Assembly (NCBI GenBank): GCA_003640645.1
Contig: QGHH01000003.1
Location: 186,001-250,000, forward strand
Source of the DNA: Fredinandcohnia aciditolerans
Lineage (GTDB): Bacteria > Bacillota > Bacilli > Bacillales > Bacillaceae_L
Direction: 5' to 3'
Length of the DNA stretch: 64,000 nt
Below are positions 19,363 to 27,854 of the stretch, one piece after another (the stretch's first letter is position 1; the number at the start of each line of letters is the position of its first letter). Under the pieces are notes generated by a model. It saw only the letters and a program-made list of their open reading frames with translations, did no database searches and was not told where the DNA came from. The position numbers were made by a program, and so were the translations under genes.

Positions 19363-20379
19363 ATGGCCAAAATGAGTGATGTTGCAAAATTAGCAAATGT
19401 ATCAAAAGCTACTGTTTCACGGGTATTGCAACATCCAGAGACAGTCAAAGAACAAACTCGAAAAAAAGTACTACATGCAATAGAACAACTAAACTATCAA
19501 CCGAATTTGCTTGCCAGACAATTTCGTAGAACGGAAACAAAAACAATACTCGTTGTTGTTCCAACCATTATGAATAATGTATTCCCTCAAATTATTGGAG
19601 GGATTGATGCTGCAGCAAATGAGCACGGGTTTAAAGTTCTGTTAGGAAATACCAATCGAGATCCTGAGAAAACATCAATCTTTATTAATGAATTAAAACA
19701 AAAACAAGTGGACGGGATGATTTTATTAACAATCCCACTTGAGGAAAAGGTGATAAATGAGGTTGCAGCAAAGTATCCGGTTGTTCTAACTTCGGATTAC
19801 AATGAGGGATTAAATATTCCTACCGTAGCCATTGATAATATTAGTTGTGGACGAGAAGCTACGGAACATCTGATTAAGCTTGGTCATAAGAGGATAGCTC
19901 ATATTACTGGACCACTTGAAATTTCAATAAGCAGGGATAGATTAAAGGGGTATCACCAAGCAGTACTACAGCACGAAGTGGATTTAGATAGTTTACTAGT
20001 ACAAGAAGGTGACTATTCTTTTGAATCTGGATATAATCAGATGCTAAAGTTATTGGCTATAGAAAATCCGCCAACTGCCGTGTTTGCTGGAAATGATGTC
20101 ATGGCAATGGGTGTTGTGAAAGCTGCAAAATCACAGGGACTCAAAGTACCGGAAGATATAGCTGTTGTAGGTTTTGATAATATTAAGTTTTCAGAGATTT
20201 TCGAGCCTGCCTTGACTACAATCGAACAACCATTTTTTGAAATGGGGAAACGCTCAATGGAGTTATTACTCCAGCAAATTAATGGAGAAAAGCTAACAAG
20301 ATTAAAACATGTACTAAATGCGAGGTTGACGATTAGAGATTCCTGCGGTTTTAAGAAAGCAACAGTTATAGAAAAATAG
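19363..20379 (+). CDS. LacI-family transcriptional regulator
   Basis: A 338-residue protein. The N-terminal helix-turn-helix (SDVAKLANVSKATVSRVLQ) and hinge (YQPNLLARQFRRTETKT) precede a sugar-sensing periplasmic-binding-like domain ending in RLTIRDSCGF. ATG 19363 follows AAGGAG. It stands upstream of the ABC/Gfo-Idh operon and is bracketed by three related operators. It probably represses itself and the operon until the pathway sugar binds. Confidence 0.9.
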   Translation: MAKMSDVAKLANVSKATVSRVLQHPETVKEQTRKKVLHAIEQLNYQPNLLARQFRRTETKTILVVVPTIMNNVFPQIIGGIDAAANEHGFKVLLGNTNRDPEKTSIFINELKQKQVDGMILLTIPLEEKVINEVAAKYPVVLTSDYNEGLNIPTVAIDNISCGREATEHLIKLGHKRIAHITGPLEISISRDRLKGYHQAVLQHEVDLDSLLVQEGDYSFESGYNQMLKLLAIENPPTAVFAGNDVMAMGVVKAAKSQGLKVPEDIAVVGFDNIKFSEIFEPALTTIEQPFFEMGKRSMELLLQQINGEKLTRLKHVLNARLTIRDSCGFKKATVIEK

Positions 20380-20406
20380 CTATATAGTTTTTTTATACAA
20401 CAAAAA

Positions 20407-20420
20407 TGTAATCGGTTTCA
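20407..20420. promoter_or_regulatory. LacI-type operator, first of a pair
   Basis: TGTAATCGGTTTCA. Its centre is 73 bases from that of the next site, close to seven helical turns, so both face the same side of the helix. Confidence 0.65.
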
Positions 20421-20479
20421 AAGTTTATTTTACGTTTTCTCATAACAACAAGGTTCGAGCTTGTTTTTTGATGAAATAA

Positions 20480-20493
20480 TGTAACCGGTTTAA
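20480..20493. promoter_or_regulatory. LacI-type operator, second of a pair
   Basis: TGTAACCGGTTTAA, just ahead of the first catabolic gene of the operon. Its left half matches the site at 20407 and the centre is the same CGG. Confidence 0.6.
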
Positions 20494-20565
20494 TAGATTT
20501 TTAAGGAGGTGAAAAAAGAAGCTTCGTTACATAAAAAGAAAATTCTTAGTAAAAGGAGAGTTAAA

Positions 20566-21330
20566 ATGATAAACATTCCGATTGGACTACAAATGTTTTC
20601 ATTACGAAATGAGTGTAGTAATGACTTTTTAGGGACATTAGAAAAAGTCGCAGAACTCGGGTATCAAGGGGTTGAATTTGCTGGGTATTACGGTCTTCCT
20701 GCAAATGAGTTAAAAAAAGTGATCGATCATCTTGGTTTAAAAGCTACATCAAGTCATATTCCTATATCCTCTTTAGAAGAAAACTTACGTGAGATTATTA
20801 GCTACGAACAAGCAATAGGAAACGACAAAATTGTTTGCCCTTTCCTTCCTCCAGAACGACGAAAAGAAGAAGATTATCTACACCTAATCAAAAGTCTGAA
20901 TCATATTGGGCAAGAGTGTCAAAAAGAAGGGATTACATTCTGTTATCACAATCATGATTTCGAATTACAACTCCTATCGAATGGACGTACCGCACTTGAA
21001 ACACTTCTAGATGAAACAAATCCTGAATGGGTAAAAGCAGAGTTAGATATTTATTGGTTAACAAAAGTTGGTGAAGATCCGGTTAAGTGGTTGCAGCGTT
21101 ATAAAGGAAGAACACCACTTGTTCACTTAAAGGATATGACAACAGACGGTGAACAATTTTTCGCTGAATTAGGGACAGGTGGAGTAGATATAGACGGGGT
21201 ATTAAAGCAAGGACCTGCATCAAAGGTAGAATGGTTCATTGTTGAACAAGATCGTTCAAGGCGATCCCCACTTGAAAGTGTTGAAATGAGTATTCAATAT
21301 TTGAAAAAGAAGTCAGTGCTATCTAGTTAA
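20566..21330 (+). CDS. Sugar phosphate isomerase/epimerase-like TIM-barrel protein
   Basis: A 254-residue AP-endonuclease-2-type TIM barrel: GLQMFSLRNEC at strand 1, GYQGVEFAGYYG, FCYHNHDFE with metal-ligand Glu, ELDIYWL, VHLKDM and FIVEQD. ATG 20566 with AAAGGAGAG is chosen; an open extension to GTG 20509 has its binding site directly abutting and is disfavoured. With two Gfo/Idh/MocA enzymes it could act as the lyase or hydratase of a 3-keto-glycoside pathway (inferred), as for LgdB-type proteins. True sugar isomerase activity is the alternative. Confidence 0.82.
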   Translation: MINIPIGLQMFSLRNECSNDFLGTLEKVAELGYQGVEFAGYYGLPANELKKVIDHLGLKATSSHIPISSLEENLREIISYEQAIGNDKIVCPFLPPERRKEEDYLHLIKSLNHIGQECQKEGITFCYHNHDFELQLLSNGRTALETLLDETNPEWVKAELDIYWLTKVGEDPVKWLQRYKGRTPLVHLKDMTTDGEQFFAELGTGGVDIDGVLKQGPASKVEWFIVEQDRSRRSPLESVEMSIQYLKKKSVLSS

Positions 21331-21399
21331 ATAATAGTTTGTAATAGGTAATAAAGTTAGAATCTTACTTTTTATATTAGATAATCAGGAGGTTGAATA

Positions 21400-22704
21400 A
21401 TGAAAAAGTTGCTTACTATATTTACGATGTTAGCTGTATTATTATTAGCTGCTTGTGGGTTAAATGGTGGTGGTTCAACAAGCGAATCATCATCAGGAAA
21501 GGCAGAGGACAGTAAAAGTAATGAGGGTAAGAAAGTGTTAGAATTCTGGCATATTGATCCAGGTGAAAAAGAAAAGATTTATGAAGAAGCCGTTGCTAGA
21601 TTTGAAGAAAAACACCCTGATGTTGACGTAAAAGTTCTTCGCATACCGAATGATGCTTTTAAACAAAAACTTTCTGTTGCGATGTCAGGTAATGAAGCTC
21701 CCGATGTGTTTAGTAACTGGGGGGGAGGCTGGTTAAAGAACTTTGTTGACCAAGGTAAGGTGTTAGAACTTACGGAATCAACCGATAAGGCTCATTTTAA
21801 TGAACTTGCTCTTGCTAATACAACCTTTGATGATAAAGTGTATGGTCTTCCTTTAGGTTTATCAATTGATGTTGTGTTTTACAATAAAGAAATTTTTGAA
21901 AAATACGGATTAACACCACCTAAAACATATGATGAATGGCTCTCAGTGATTGATACATTAAAAGAAAACAATATTATTCCAATCGCTTTAGCAAATCAAA
22001 CAAAATGGCCAGGGGCCTATCTGTTTATGAACTTTGCAAGCCGTATTGCAGGTCCTGAATTATTTGATAGCGCGTTTAATAGAAAAGGCAGAGGTTTCGA
22101 TGATCCAGCATATGTTCAAGCAGGCGAATATCTACAAGAAATGGTTGAAAGAGAAGCGTTTAACCCTGGGTTTAATGGTGTCCCTTATGATGAAGGACAA
22201 GGTCGCCAATTACTTTATTCCGGACAGGCAGCCATGATGGATATGACAATCTCTTTCGTAAACAACGTAAGACAAGAAGCACCTGAATTTGAAGAAAAGC
22301 TAGACTTTTTCTTATTCCCAACTGTTGAAGGTGGGAAAGGTGATCAAACCCAAGTAGGAGCTGCAACAGGACCGGTTTGGTCGGTAGCGAAAAACAGTAA
22401 ATATCCTGACTTAGCAACTGAATTAGCCATAGAACTTACAAGTGCAGAAACTGCTCAAAATTATATGGATCGTACAGGTTCACTATCAGGTATAAAAGAT
22501 GTTAAGCCAGCAGACGAGTTTACAAAACGTTTTTATGAGGTTGTTCAAGGTGCAACACATTTGCAAATGCCATATGATCAAACACTTCCTCCAGAATTGG
22601 CAGAATTGCATAAAGATACGACCCAAGCCATTTATGGGTTGGATATGACACCAGAAGAAGCCGCTGAGAAAATGGAAGCAAAAGCAAAAGAGGTCTTAGA
22701 GTAA
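21400..22704 (+). CDS. ABC transporter sugar-binding lipoprotein
   Basis: A 434-residue family 1 receptor with lipobox LAAC (Cys19) followed by a Ser/Gly-rich linker. The mature start LEFWHIDPGEKEKIYEEAV and the segment NEAPDVFSNWGGGW are typical. ATG 21400 follows CAGGAGG. It delivers substrate to the two permeases downstream. A strong GC-rich hairpin right after the gene probably raises its mRNA level relative to the permeases. Confidence 0.9.
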   Translation: MKKLLTIFTMLAVLLLAACGLNGGGSTSESSSGKAEDSKSNEGKKVLEFWHIDPGEKEKIYEEAVARFEEKHPDVDVKVLRIPNDAFKQKLSVAMSGNEAPDVFSNWGGGWLKNFVDQGKVLELTESTDKAHFNELALANTTFDDKVYGLPLGLSIDVVFYNKEIFEKYGLTPPKTYDEWLSVIDTLKENNIIPIALANQTKWPGAYLFMNFASRIAGPELFDSAFNRKGRGFDDPAYVQAGEYLQEMVEREAFNPGFNGVPYDEGQGRQLLYSGQAAMMDMTISFVNNVRQEAPEFEEKLDFFLFPTVEGGKGDQTQVGAATGPVWSVAKNSKYPDLATELAIELTSAETAQNYMDRTGSLSGIKDVKPADEFTKRFYEVVQGATHLQMPYDQTLPPELAELHKDTTQAIYGLDMTPEEAAEKMEAKAKEVLE

Positions 22705-22714
22705 CTTAAAGAGG

Positions 22715-22731
22715 GAGGGGAGCCTCCCCTC
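22715..22731 (+). other. Intercistronic hairpin after the binding-protein gene
   Basis: GAGGGG-AGCCT-CCCCTC, GC-rich with no T run, in the same position as the hairpin at 5024 in the first ABC operon. Likely an mRNA-stabilising or partial-termination structure. Confidence 0.6.
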
Positions 22732-22766
22732 TCTTACACATACATAAAAAAGGAGGGGGATATATA

Positions 22767-23714
22767 ATGGAAACAACAGAAGTTAAAGTAACAAACACAA
22801 GGTCAATTGTAAATGTTGCATCTCGTACAAAACAAAACAAATTTAAAAGTGCATTAACCATCGGATTGTTTGTAGCACCAGCGTTAATCGTTTATTCAAT
22901 TTATGTGATATACCCAATTTTAACAACGTTAATGTACAGCTTCTACGATTGGGATGGAATGGGTGTCGGAGTATTTATAGGTCTACAAAACTATATTGAT
23001 CTATTCAAAGATGCTATTTTCTGGATGGCCCTTACAAACAATACCTGGGTTGTATTAACATCCGTTTTTGTTCAAATTCCATTAGGTTTAATCATGGCCC
23101 TTATGCTGTTTGCGCCAATTAAAGGGATTAGGTTTTTCAGCAGCATTTACTTTTTCCCGTTTCTTATGTCAACAGTTGCAATCGGAATGTTATGGGTATT
23201 GATGTTTGACCCAATCAACGGAATGATTAATCAGTTTATTAATTTGTTTGGCTTTGAAAATGTTGCGTGGTTGAGCCAGACTAACACTGCCCTTTTTGCT
23301 GTACTCCTCGTTATTGTATGGCAATTCGCACCTTTCTACATGATTCTTTTTAAAGCTGCGATTGTCGGAATTCCAGAAGATTTGTATGAAGCAGCGGAAA
23401 TTGACGGCGCGAATCCTTTAACGAAGTTTTTTCGTATAACCCTTCCATTATTGATGCCAACCATTGTTAGTTCTTCGATATTAGCAATTGTCGGGTCGTT
23501 AAAAGCGTTTGATATATTCTATATTATGACCGGCGGAGGTCCTAACCATGGGACAGAGTTATTAGGTACATATATGTTTAAGCAGGCATTTATTAACTTT
23601 AACATGGGGTATGCTAGTGCAATTGCCTTTGTGATGTTCTTTGTTGCACTTTTTGTCACCATTATTATTCAAGTGATGGATTATTATCGTAAAAAGAGAG
23701 GGGCCTACGTATGA
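22767..23714 (+). CDS. ABC sugar permease, MalF/UgpA-type
   Basis: A 315-residue membrane protein with six predicted helices after a basic N-terminal arm, and the ATPase-docking EAA loop LYEAAEIDGANPLTKFF. AAAGGAGGGGG precedes the ATG. It overlaps the next permease by ATGA. No ATPase gene lies nearby. Confidence 0.9.
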   Translation: METTEVKVTNTRSIVNVASRTKQNKFKSALTIGLFVAPALIVYSIYVIYPILTTLMYSFYDWDGMGVGVFIGLQNYIDLFKDAIFWMALTNNTWVVLTSVFVQIPLGLIMALMLFAPIKGIRFFSSIYFFPFLMSTVAIGMLWVLMFDPINGMINQFINLFGFENVAWLSQTNTALFAVLLVIVWQFAPFYMILFKAAIVGIPEDLYEAAEIDGANPLTKFFRITLPLLMPTIVSSSILAIVGSLKAFDIFYIMTGGGPNHGTELLGTYMFKQAFINFNMGYASAIAFVMFFVALFVTIIIQVMDYYRKKRGAYV

Positions 23715-24532
23715 CGATTGGATTTAAAAAGATACCACTTTATGTCGTTGCAGTTTTATTGCTAGTCTTCACAGGTTTTCCCTTTTTATATATGATCTCA
23801 ACATCATTGAAGACACAGGGTCAATTTTTTGAGAAGCCATTTGCACTATTTTCTTCTTTTAATCTCGAAAACTTCCAAACTGTCTTTGAAATGGGATTAA
23901 GCCGATACTTTATAAACAGTATACTTGTTTCTACTGTAGCAGTTTTTGCAGTAATGATTATTGCGGCTCTAGCAAGTTACCCATTAAGCAGAATGAAATT
24001 TAAATTAAATAAACTATTGTTTTTATTGTTTATTTCAGGAATGATGCTTCCGATTCATGCAACGCTTATTCCCATTTTTAAACTTTCGCAAAGCATGGGG
24101 GTACTTGATACTATTTGGGCATTGTTAGGGCCATATATTGCATTTAGTTTGCCAATTTCAATCTTTATTTTAACTCAATTTATGCAAGAAATTCCGAAAT
24201 CACTTGAGGAAGCCGCGAAAATAGATGGATGCAATCATTTTCAGATTTTTTGGCGAGTACTCCTCCCAATGCTAACACCTGCTTTAATGACAGTTTTAAT
24301 CTATAATTTCATTCATTTGTGGAATGAATTTATATTTGCACTAGTCCTAATTTCTAGTCCAGAAAACATGACATTACCTCTAGGTTTACAAGATTTTAAA
24401 GGAGAATTTTCAGTAAATATTCCTGGTTTGATGGCCGCTTTGACACTTGCTAGTCTTCCAATCTTGGTTGTCTATCTATTCTCACAAGAAAAAGTTGTAA
24501 AAGGGCTTGCTGGCGGTGCAGTAAAGGAGTAA
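23711..24532 (+). CDS. ABC sugar permease, MalG/UgpE-type
   Basis: A 273-residue partner permease with about six helices and the EAA loop LEEAAKIDGCNHFQIFWRV. Start codon overlaps the upstream stop, so translation is coupled. Ends with GLAGGAVKE, the usual tail of the family. Confidence 0.9.
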   Translation: MTIGFKKIPLYVVAVLLLVFTGFPFLYMISTSLKTQGQFFEKPFALFSSFNLENFQTVFEMGLSRYFINSILVSTVAVFAVMIIAALASYPLSRMKFKLNKLLFLLFISGMMLPIHATLIPIFKLSQSMGVLDTIWALLGPYIAFSLPISIFILTQFMQEIPKSLEEAAKIDGCNHFQIFWRVLLPMLTPALMTVLIYNFIHLWNEFIFALVLISSPENMTLPLGLQDFKGEFSVNIPGLMAALTLASLPILVVYLFSQEKVVKGLAGGAVKE

Positions 24533-24549
24533 AGAAAGGATGGACAGAA

Positions 24550-25668
24550 ATGAAAAAAGTGAAAATCGGTGTGGTCGGTTGTGGCAATATTAGCGATGTT
24601 TATTTAACAAACTGTCAAACGTTTCAGAACCTTGAAGTGATAGCTGTATCAGATTTAGATTTAAACAAAGCTGCAGAAAAAGCATCAAAGTATAAAATCC
24701 GAAAGAATTTAACAGTTCAAGAGCTACTAGCAGACCCTGAAATTGAGCTTGTTATAAATTTAACAATTCCTCGTGCACATGCTGATGTTTGTTTACAGGC
24801 TTTAGATGCAGGAAAACACGTATATGTTGAAAAGCCAATCTCAACAACCCTTAACGACGGTAAAAAAGTATTAGAAAAAGCCGAAGAAAAAGGATTAATG
24901 ATTGGTGCTGCTCCAGACACCTTTTTAGGAGGGGGCATTCAAACTTGTAAAAAGTTAATCCAAGATGGGGCAATTGGCAAACCAATTGCAGCAACTGCAT
25001 TTATGATGAAACATGGGCCGGAAAGCTGGCATCCTGATCCTGAATTTTTCTACCAAGACGGAGCTGGACCTATGTTTGATATGGGCCCATATTATATTAC
25101 TGCACTTATTAATCTAATTGGTCCTGTTCGACGTGTAACAGGATCAGCTCAAATATCCCTTCCTGAGCGTACCATTACAAGTAAGGAAAAATACGGAAAA
25201 AAGATACAAGTCAATACACCTACACATGTCGCAGGCATTCTTGATTTTGAAAATGGTGCGGTTGGCACGCTTATTACAAGTTTTGATGTATGGGGGTCAA
25301 GAACACCGTTTATTGAAATTTATGGAACAGAAGGAACTTTAAGTGTTCCTGATCCAAATACATTTGGTGGGCCCGTCTTGATTCGTAAACCAGGGGAGGT
25401 CGAATGGGAAGAATTTCACTTAACGCATGGATTTACAGAAAACAGTCGCGGGCTTGAGGTTGCTGATATGGTAGCTGCCATTCACTCAAACAGACCTCCA
25501 CGTGCATCTGGAAAACAGTCCTATCATGTACTTGAAGTGATGCATGGCATTTACGAATCTTCATTAAATGGTATGCATTATATAATGAAAAGTACTTATG
25601 AACAGGCTGCCCCACTTCCTGTGAACGGAATAGAAGAATTAAAGAATAACAATGTTAAAACGTATTAG
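24550..25668 (+). CDS. Gfo/Idh/MocA-family oxidoreductase
   Basis: A 372-residue NAD(P)-dependent dehydrogenase. The Rossmann motif is GVVGCGNISDVY at the N-terminus, the catalytic-lysine motif EKPIS is near residue 97, and FDMGPYYITALINLIGP is the substrate-side motif, with Tyr in place of the usual His. The C-terminal alpha/beta domain is complete. It lies 17 bases after the permease gene. It probably oxidises or reduces the imported glycoside or its 3-keto form. The exact substrate cannot be read from the sequence. Confidence 0.88.
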   Translation: MKKVKIGVVGCGNISDVYLTNCQTFQNLEVIAVSDLDLNKAAEKASKYKIRKNLTVQELLADPEIELVINLTIPRAHADVCLQALDAGKHVYVEKPISTTLNDGKKVLEKAEEKGLMIGAAPDTFLGGGIQTCKKLIQDGAIGKPIAATAFMMKHGPESWHPDPEFFYQDGAGPMFDMGPYYITALINLIGPVRRVTGSAQISLPERTITSKEKYGKKIQVNTPTHVAGILDFENGAVGTLITSFDVWGSRTPFIEIYGTEGTLSVPDPNTFGGPVLIRKPGEVEWEEFHLTHGFTENSRGLEVADMVAAIHSNRPPRASGKQSYHVLEVMHGIYESSLNGMHYIMKSTYEQAAPLPVNGIEELKNNNVKTY

Positions 25669-25681
25669 GGAGGAATTTATT

Positions 25682-26731
25682 ATGAGTAAAGTAAAAGTTG
25701 GTGTAATTGGATGTGGAGCTATAGGAAGACGTCGTCACCTTCCGGAATATGCGGCACAAGAAAATGTTGAAATTGTGGCTGTCTGTGACATTGTTGAGGA
25801 ACGCTCTAATGAAATGGCTGAATTATACGGGGCAACCGCATATGTGGATTATACAGAATTGCTAAAAAATGAAGAAATTGATGCTGTAAGTGTTTGTTTG
25901 CCAAATGCTATGCATGCGCCAGTTACGATTAATGCATTAAATGCCGGAAAACATGTGCTATGCGAAAAGCCAATGGCTACTTCAAGGCAAGAAGCTGAAG
26001 AAATGATTCAAGCATCAATAGAAAACAATAAAAAACTGATGATTGCCCATAATCAGCGCTTTGTTGCTTCACACGTAAAAGCAAAGCAGATTCTTGATAG
26101 TGGTGAAATTGGCAAAGTTTATAGCTTTAGAACAACATTCGGACATCCCGGGCCAGAACAATGGAGCGTTGACGGAGCGACAAGCTGGTTTTTCGATAAG
26201 GAACGAGCATTTATCGGAGCAATGGGAGACCTTGGCGTACATAAATCGGATCTAATTCGTTATTTGCTTGGCGAAATAGTAGAAGTTGGGTCATTTGTTG
26301 AGACAAATGCAAAGGAAAATACAGATGTAGATGATAATGCCGTTTGTATCCTTAAAACAGAAAACGGTGTGATTGGTACATTAACAGCGAGTTGGTCATA
26401 TGTTTCTGGGGGCGATAATTCAACGATTATTTATGGTGAAAATGGAGTACTAAGGCTTGAAGCTGACCCTGTACACTCATTAATCGTGGAATACAAAAAC
26501 GGTGAAGTTGTGAAATATGAGCTTGATAAAATCCAATCAAATGAAGAAGGTGGGCAAACCAATACGCATGTCATTGAAAACTTTGTAAATTGCATTATCG
26601 GCGATACCATTCCACCTATCAGTGGGGAAGAAGGAATGAAGTCACTTCAGGTAATATTAGCAGCACTTGAATCAAATGAAACGAAGCAGATAGTTCGCGT
26701 GAATACAGAAAAAGCTTTTCTTTCGAAATAG
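25682..26731 (+). CDS. Second Gfo/Idh/MocA-family oxidoreductase
   Basis: A 349-residue enzyme with Rossmann motif GVIGCGAIGRRRH, the EKPMA motif near residue 95 and the catalytic block GDLGVHKSDLIRYLLG, which has the usual Asp and His. ATG 25682 follows GGGAGGAA; the longer frame from 25652 overlaps the previous gene. Two non-identical Gfo/Idh enzymes in one operon fit a pathway with one oxidation and one re-reduction step. A remnant of another TIM-barrel gene follows. Confidence 0.88.
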   Translation: MSKVKVGVIGCGAIGRRRHLPEYAAQENVEIVAVCDIVEERSNEMAELYGATAYVDYTELLKNEEIDAVSVCLPNAMHAPVTINALNAGKHVLCEKPMATSRQEAEEMIQASIENNKKLMIAHNQRFVASHVKAKQILDSGEIGKVYSFRTTFGHPGPEQWSVDGATSWFFDKERAFIGAMGDLGVHKSDLIRYLLGEIVEVGSFVETNAKENTDVDDNAVCILKTENGVIGTLTASWSYVSGGDNSTIIYGENGVLRLEADPVHSLIVEYKNGEVVKYELDKIQSNEEGGQTNTHVIENFVNCIIGDTIPPISGEEGMKSLQVILAALESNETKQIVRVNTEKAFLSK

Positions 26732-26838
26732 ATAATATAGCTCTTATCATTTGTAGCCCTAATTTACGCCGAATAAAAGAAGAGCGAATATACCTTTTTT
26801 GATTTACTAGTTTTTAATTACTAGAAGGGAAAGTTTGA

Positions 26839-26994
26839 ACGAAATTAGGTGTTTTTACAGTATTATTTTCTGATAAACCATTTAATGAAATGCTTGCTCA
26901 TGTAAAAGAGTCGGGAGTAAAAGCTATTGAAATTGGTACTGGAGGCTATCCAGGTAATGCACACTGCCCGTTATGTTCAGGTCGTGGAACCTAG
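26839..26994 (+). pseudogene. Broken sugar phosphate isomerase/epimerase gene (5' fragment)
   Basis: The frame reads KLGVFTVLFSDKPFNEML, then GVKAIEIGTGGYPGNAHCPL, which is the conserved N-terminus of a TIM-barrel isomerase/epimerase family normally near 300 residues. After CPL it turns into CSGRGT and a stop, 51 codons in all. The expected ATG is ACG at 26839-26841, with AAGGG correctly placed nine bases upstream and no other in-frame start before residue 17. So both the start codon and the last four fifths of the gene are lost. It is the last member of the ABC/Gfo-Idh operon. Confidence 0.8.
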
Positions 26995-27109
26995 TAGTAA
27001 TTTTAGTTTAATTATAAAAAGGAAGAAATTTTCAGAATCACTTTGTTTGATGTAACAACTTAAATCTATTAAAATAGAAATAAATACCAATACATAGGAG
27101 TGATACTAG

Positions 27110-27616
27110 ATGGCAAAAGTATGCTTTTTACTTGATAATGGCTATGAAGATTCAGAGATGAAGAATCCTTATGATGCAGTGAGTGAAGCGGGTCACGAAA
27201 CTGTTGTAGTTGGAATTGAAAAAGGTATAGAACTTAAAGGGAAGAAAGGTACAGTGTCTTATACTTCTGACCTTTCCATTAGTGAAGTAAAGGCTGACGA
27301 CTATGATGCGGTTATTATTCCTGGTGGCTCTGCTCCAGAGGCCCTTCGTGTCAATGATGAAGTCGTGCAATTTGTAAAACAGGCCAATGAACAAGGTAAA
27401 GTAATTGCTGGTATCTGCCATGGACCACAAGTCATGATTAGTGCTGATATTTTAAAAGGGGTAAGCGCAACTTCGTACATTGGAATCCGAGATGATTTGA
27501 AAAACGCTGGATCAACCTTCTTAGACCAAGAGGTAGTGGTTGACGGAAATATCATTACGTCTCGTACACCTAAAGACGAGCCGGCATTTATTAAAGAAAT
27601 CTTAAACAAACTATAA
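27110..27616 (+). CDS. PfpI/DJ-1 family intracellular protease-like protein
   Basis: A 168-residue single-domain protein. The nucleophile-elbow Cys is in AGICHGPQ (residue about 104), preceded by VIIPGGSAPEALR, which supplies the conserved Glu/Gly region. The length matches PfpI/YhbO-type proteins, which act in stress protection as proteases or deglycases. It is monocistronic, with AGGAGTGAT upstream and a strong terminator after it. Confidence 0.88.
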   Translation: MAKVCFLLDNGYEDSEMKNPYDAVSEAGHETVVVGIEKGIELKGKKGTVSYTSDLSISEVKADDYDAVIIPGGSAPEALRVNDEVVQFVKQANEQGKVIAGICHGPQVMISADILKGVSATSYIGIRDDLKNAGSTFLDQEVVVDGNIITSRTPKDEPAFIKEILNKL

Positions 27617-27628
27617 ATCGTATAATTT

Positions 27629-27662
27629 AAAGGTCTCTTCCGTTTTGGAAGAGGCCTTTTTT
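27629..27662 (+). terminator. Terminator after pfpI-like gene, copy 1
   Basis: AAAGGTCTCTTCC-GTTTT-GGAAGAGGCCTTTTTT. A near-identical copy occurs at 31405-31439. Confidence 0.9.
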
Positions 27663-27790
27663 ACTTCTAGTTTTCTAATACATCCAAACTCGAGAAAAAG
27701 AGTCGGCGCCTTGGTGTGATAGGGTATTAGAGCCCAGTGGAGAAGAGAAATGAAATTTCAGAGGATTTGAAATTTAAAATTAATTTTTGA

Positions 27791-27819
27791 TTGACTAACC
27801 GTTCATTCAATAATAAAAT
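27791..27819 (+). promoter_or_regulatory. SigmaA promoter with overlapping dyad, hydrolase/tetR operon
   Basis: TTGACT (27791-27796) and TAAAAT (27814-27819) are spaced 17 bases. The spacer holds an imperfect dyad, TGACTAACC/GTTCATTCA, of the style bound by TetR-family repressors; the TetR product at 28615 is the candidate. Confidence 0.6.
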
Positions 27820-27854
27820 AATGTGGAAAGTTCTGTAAAATGAGGAGGGTTGTA

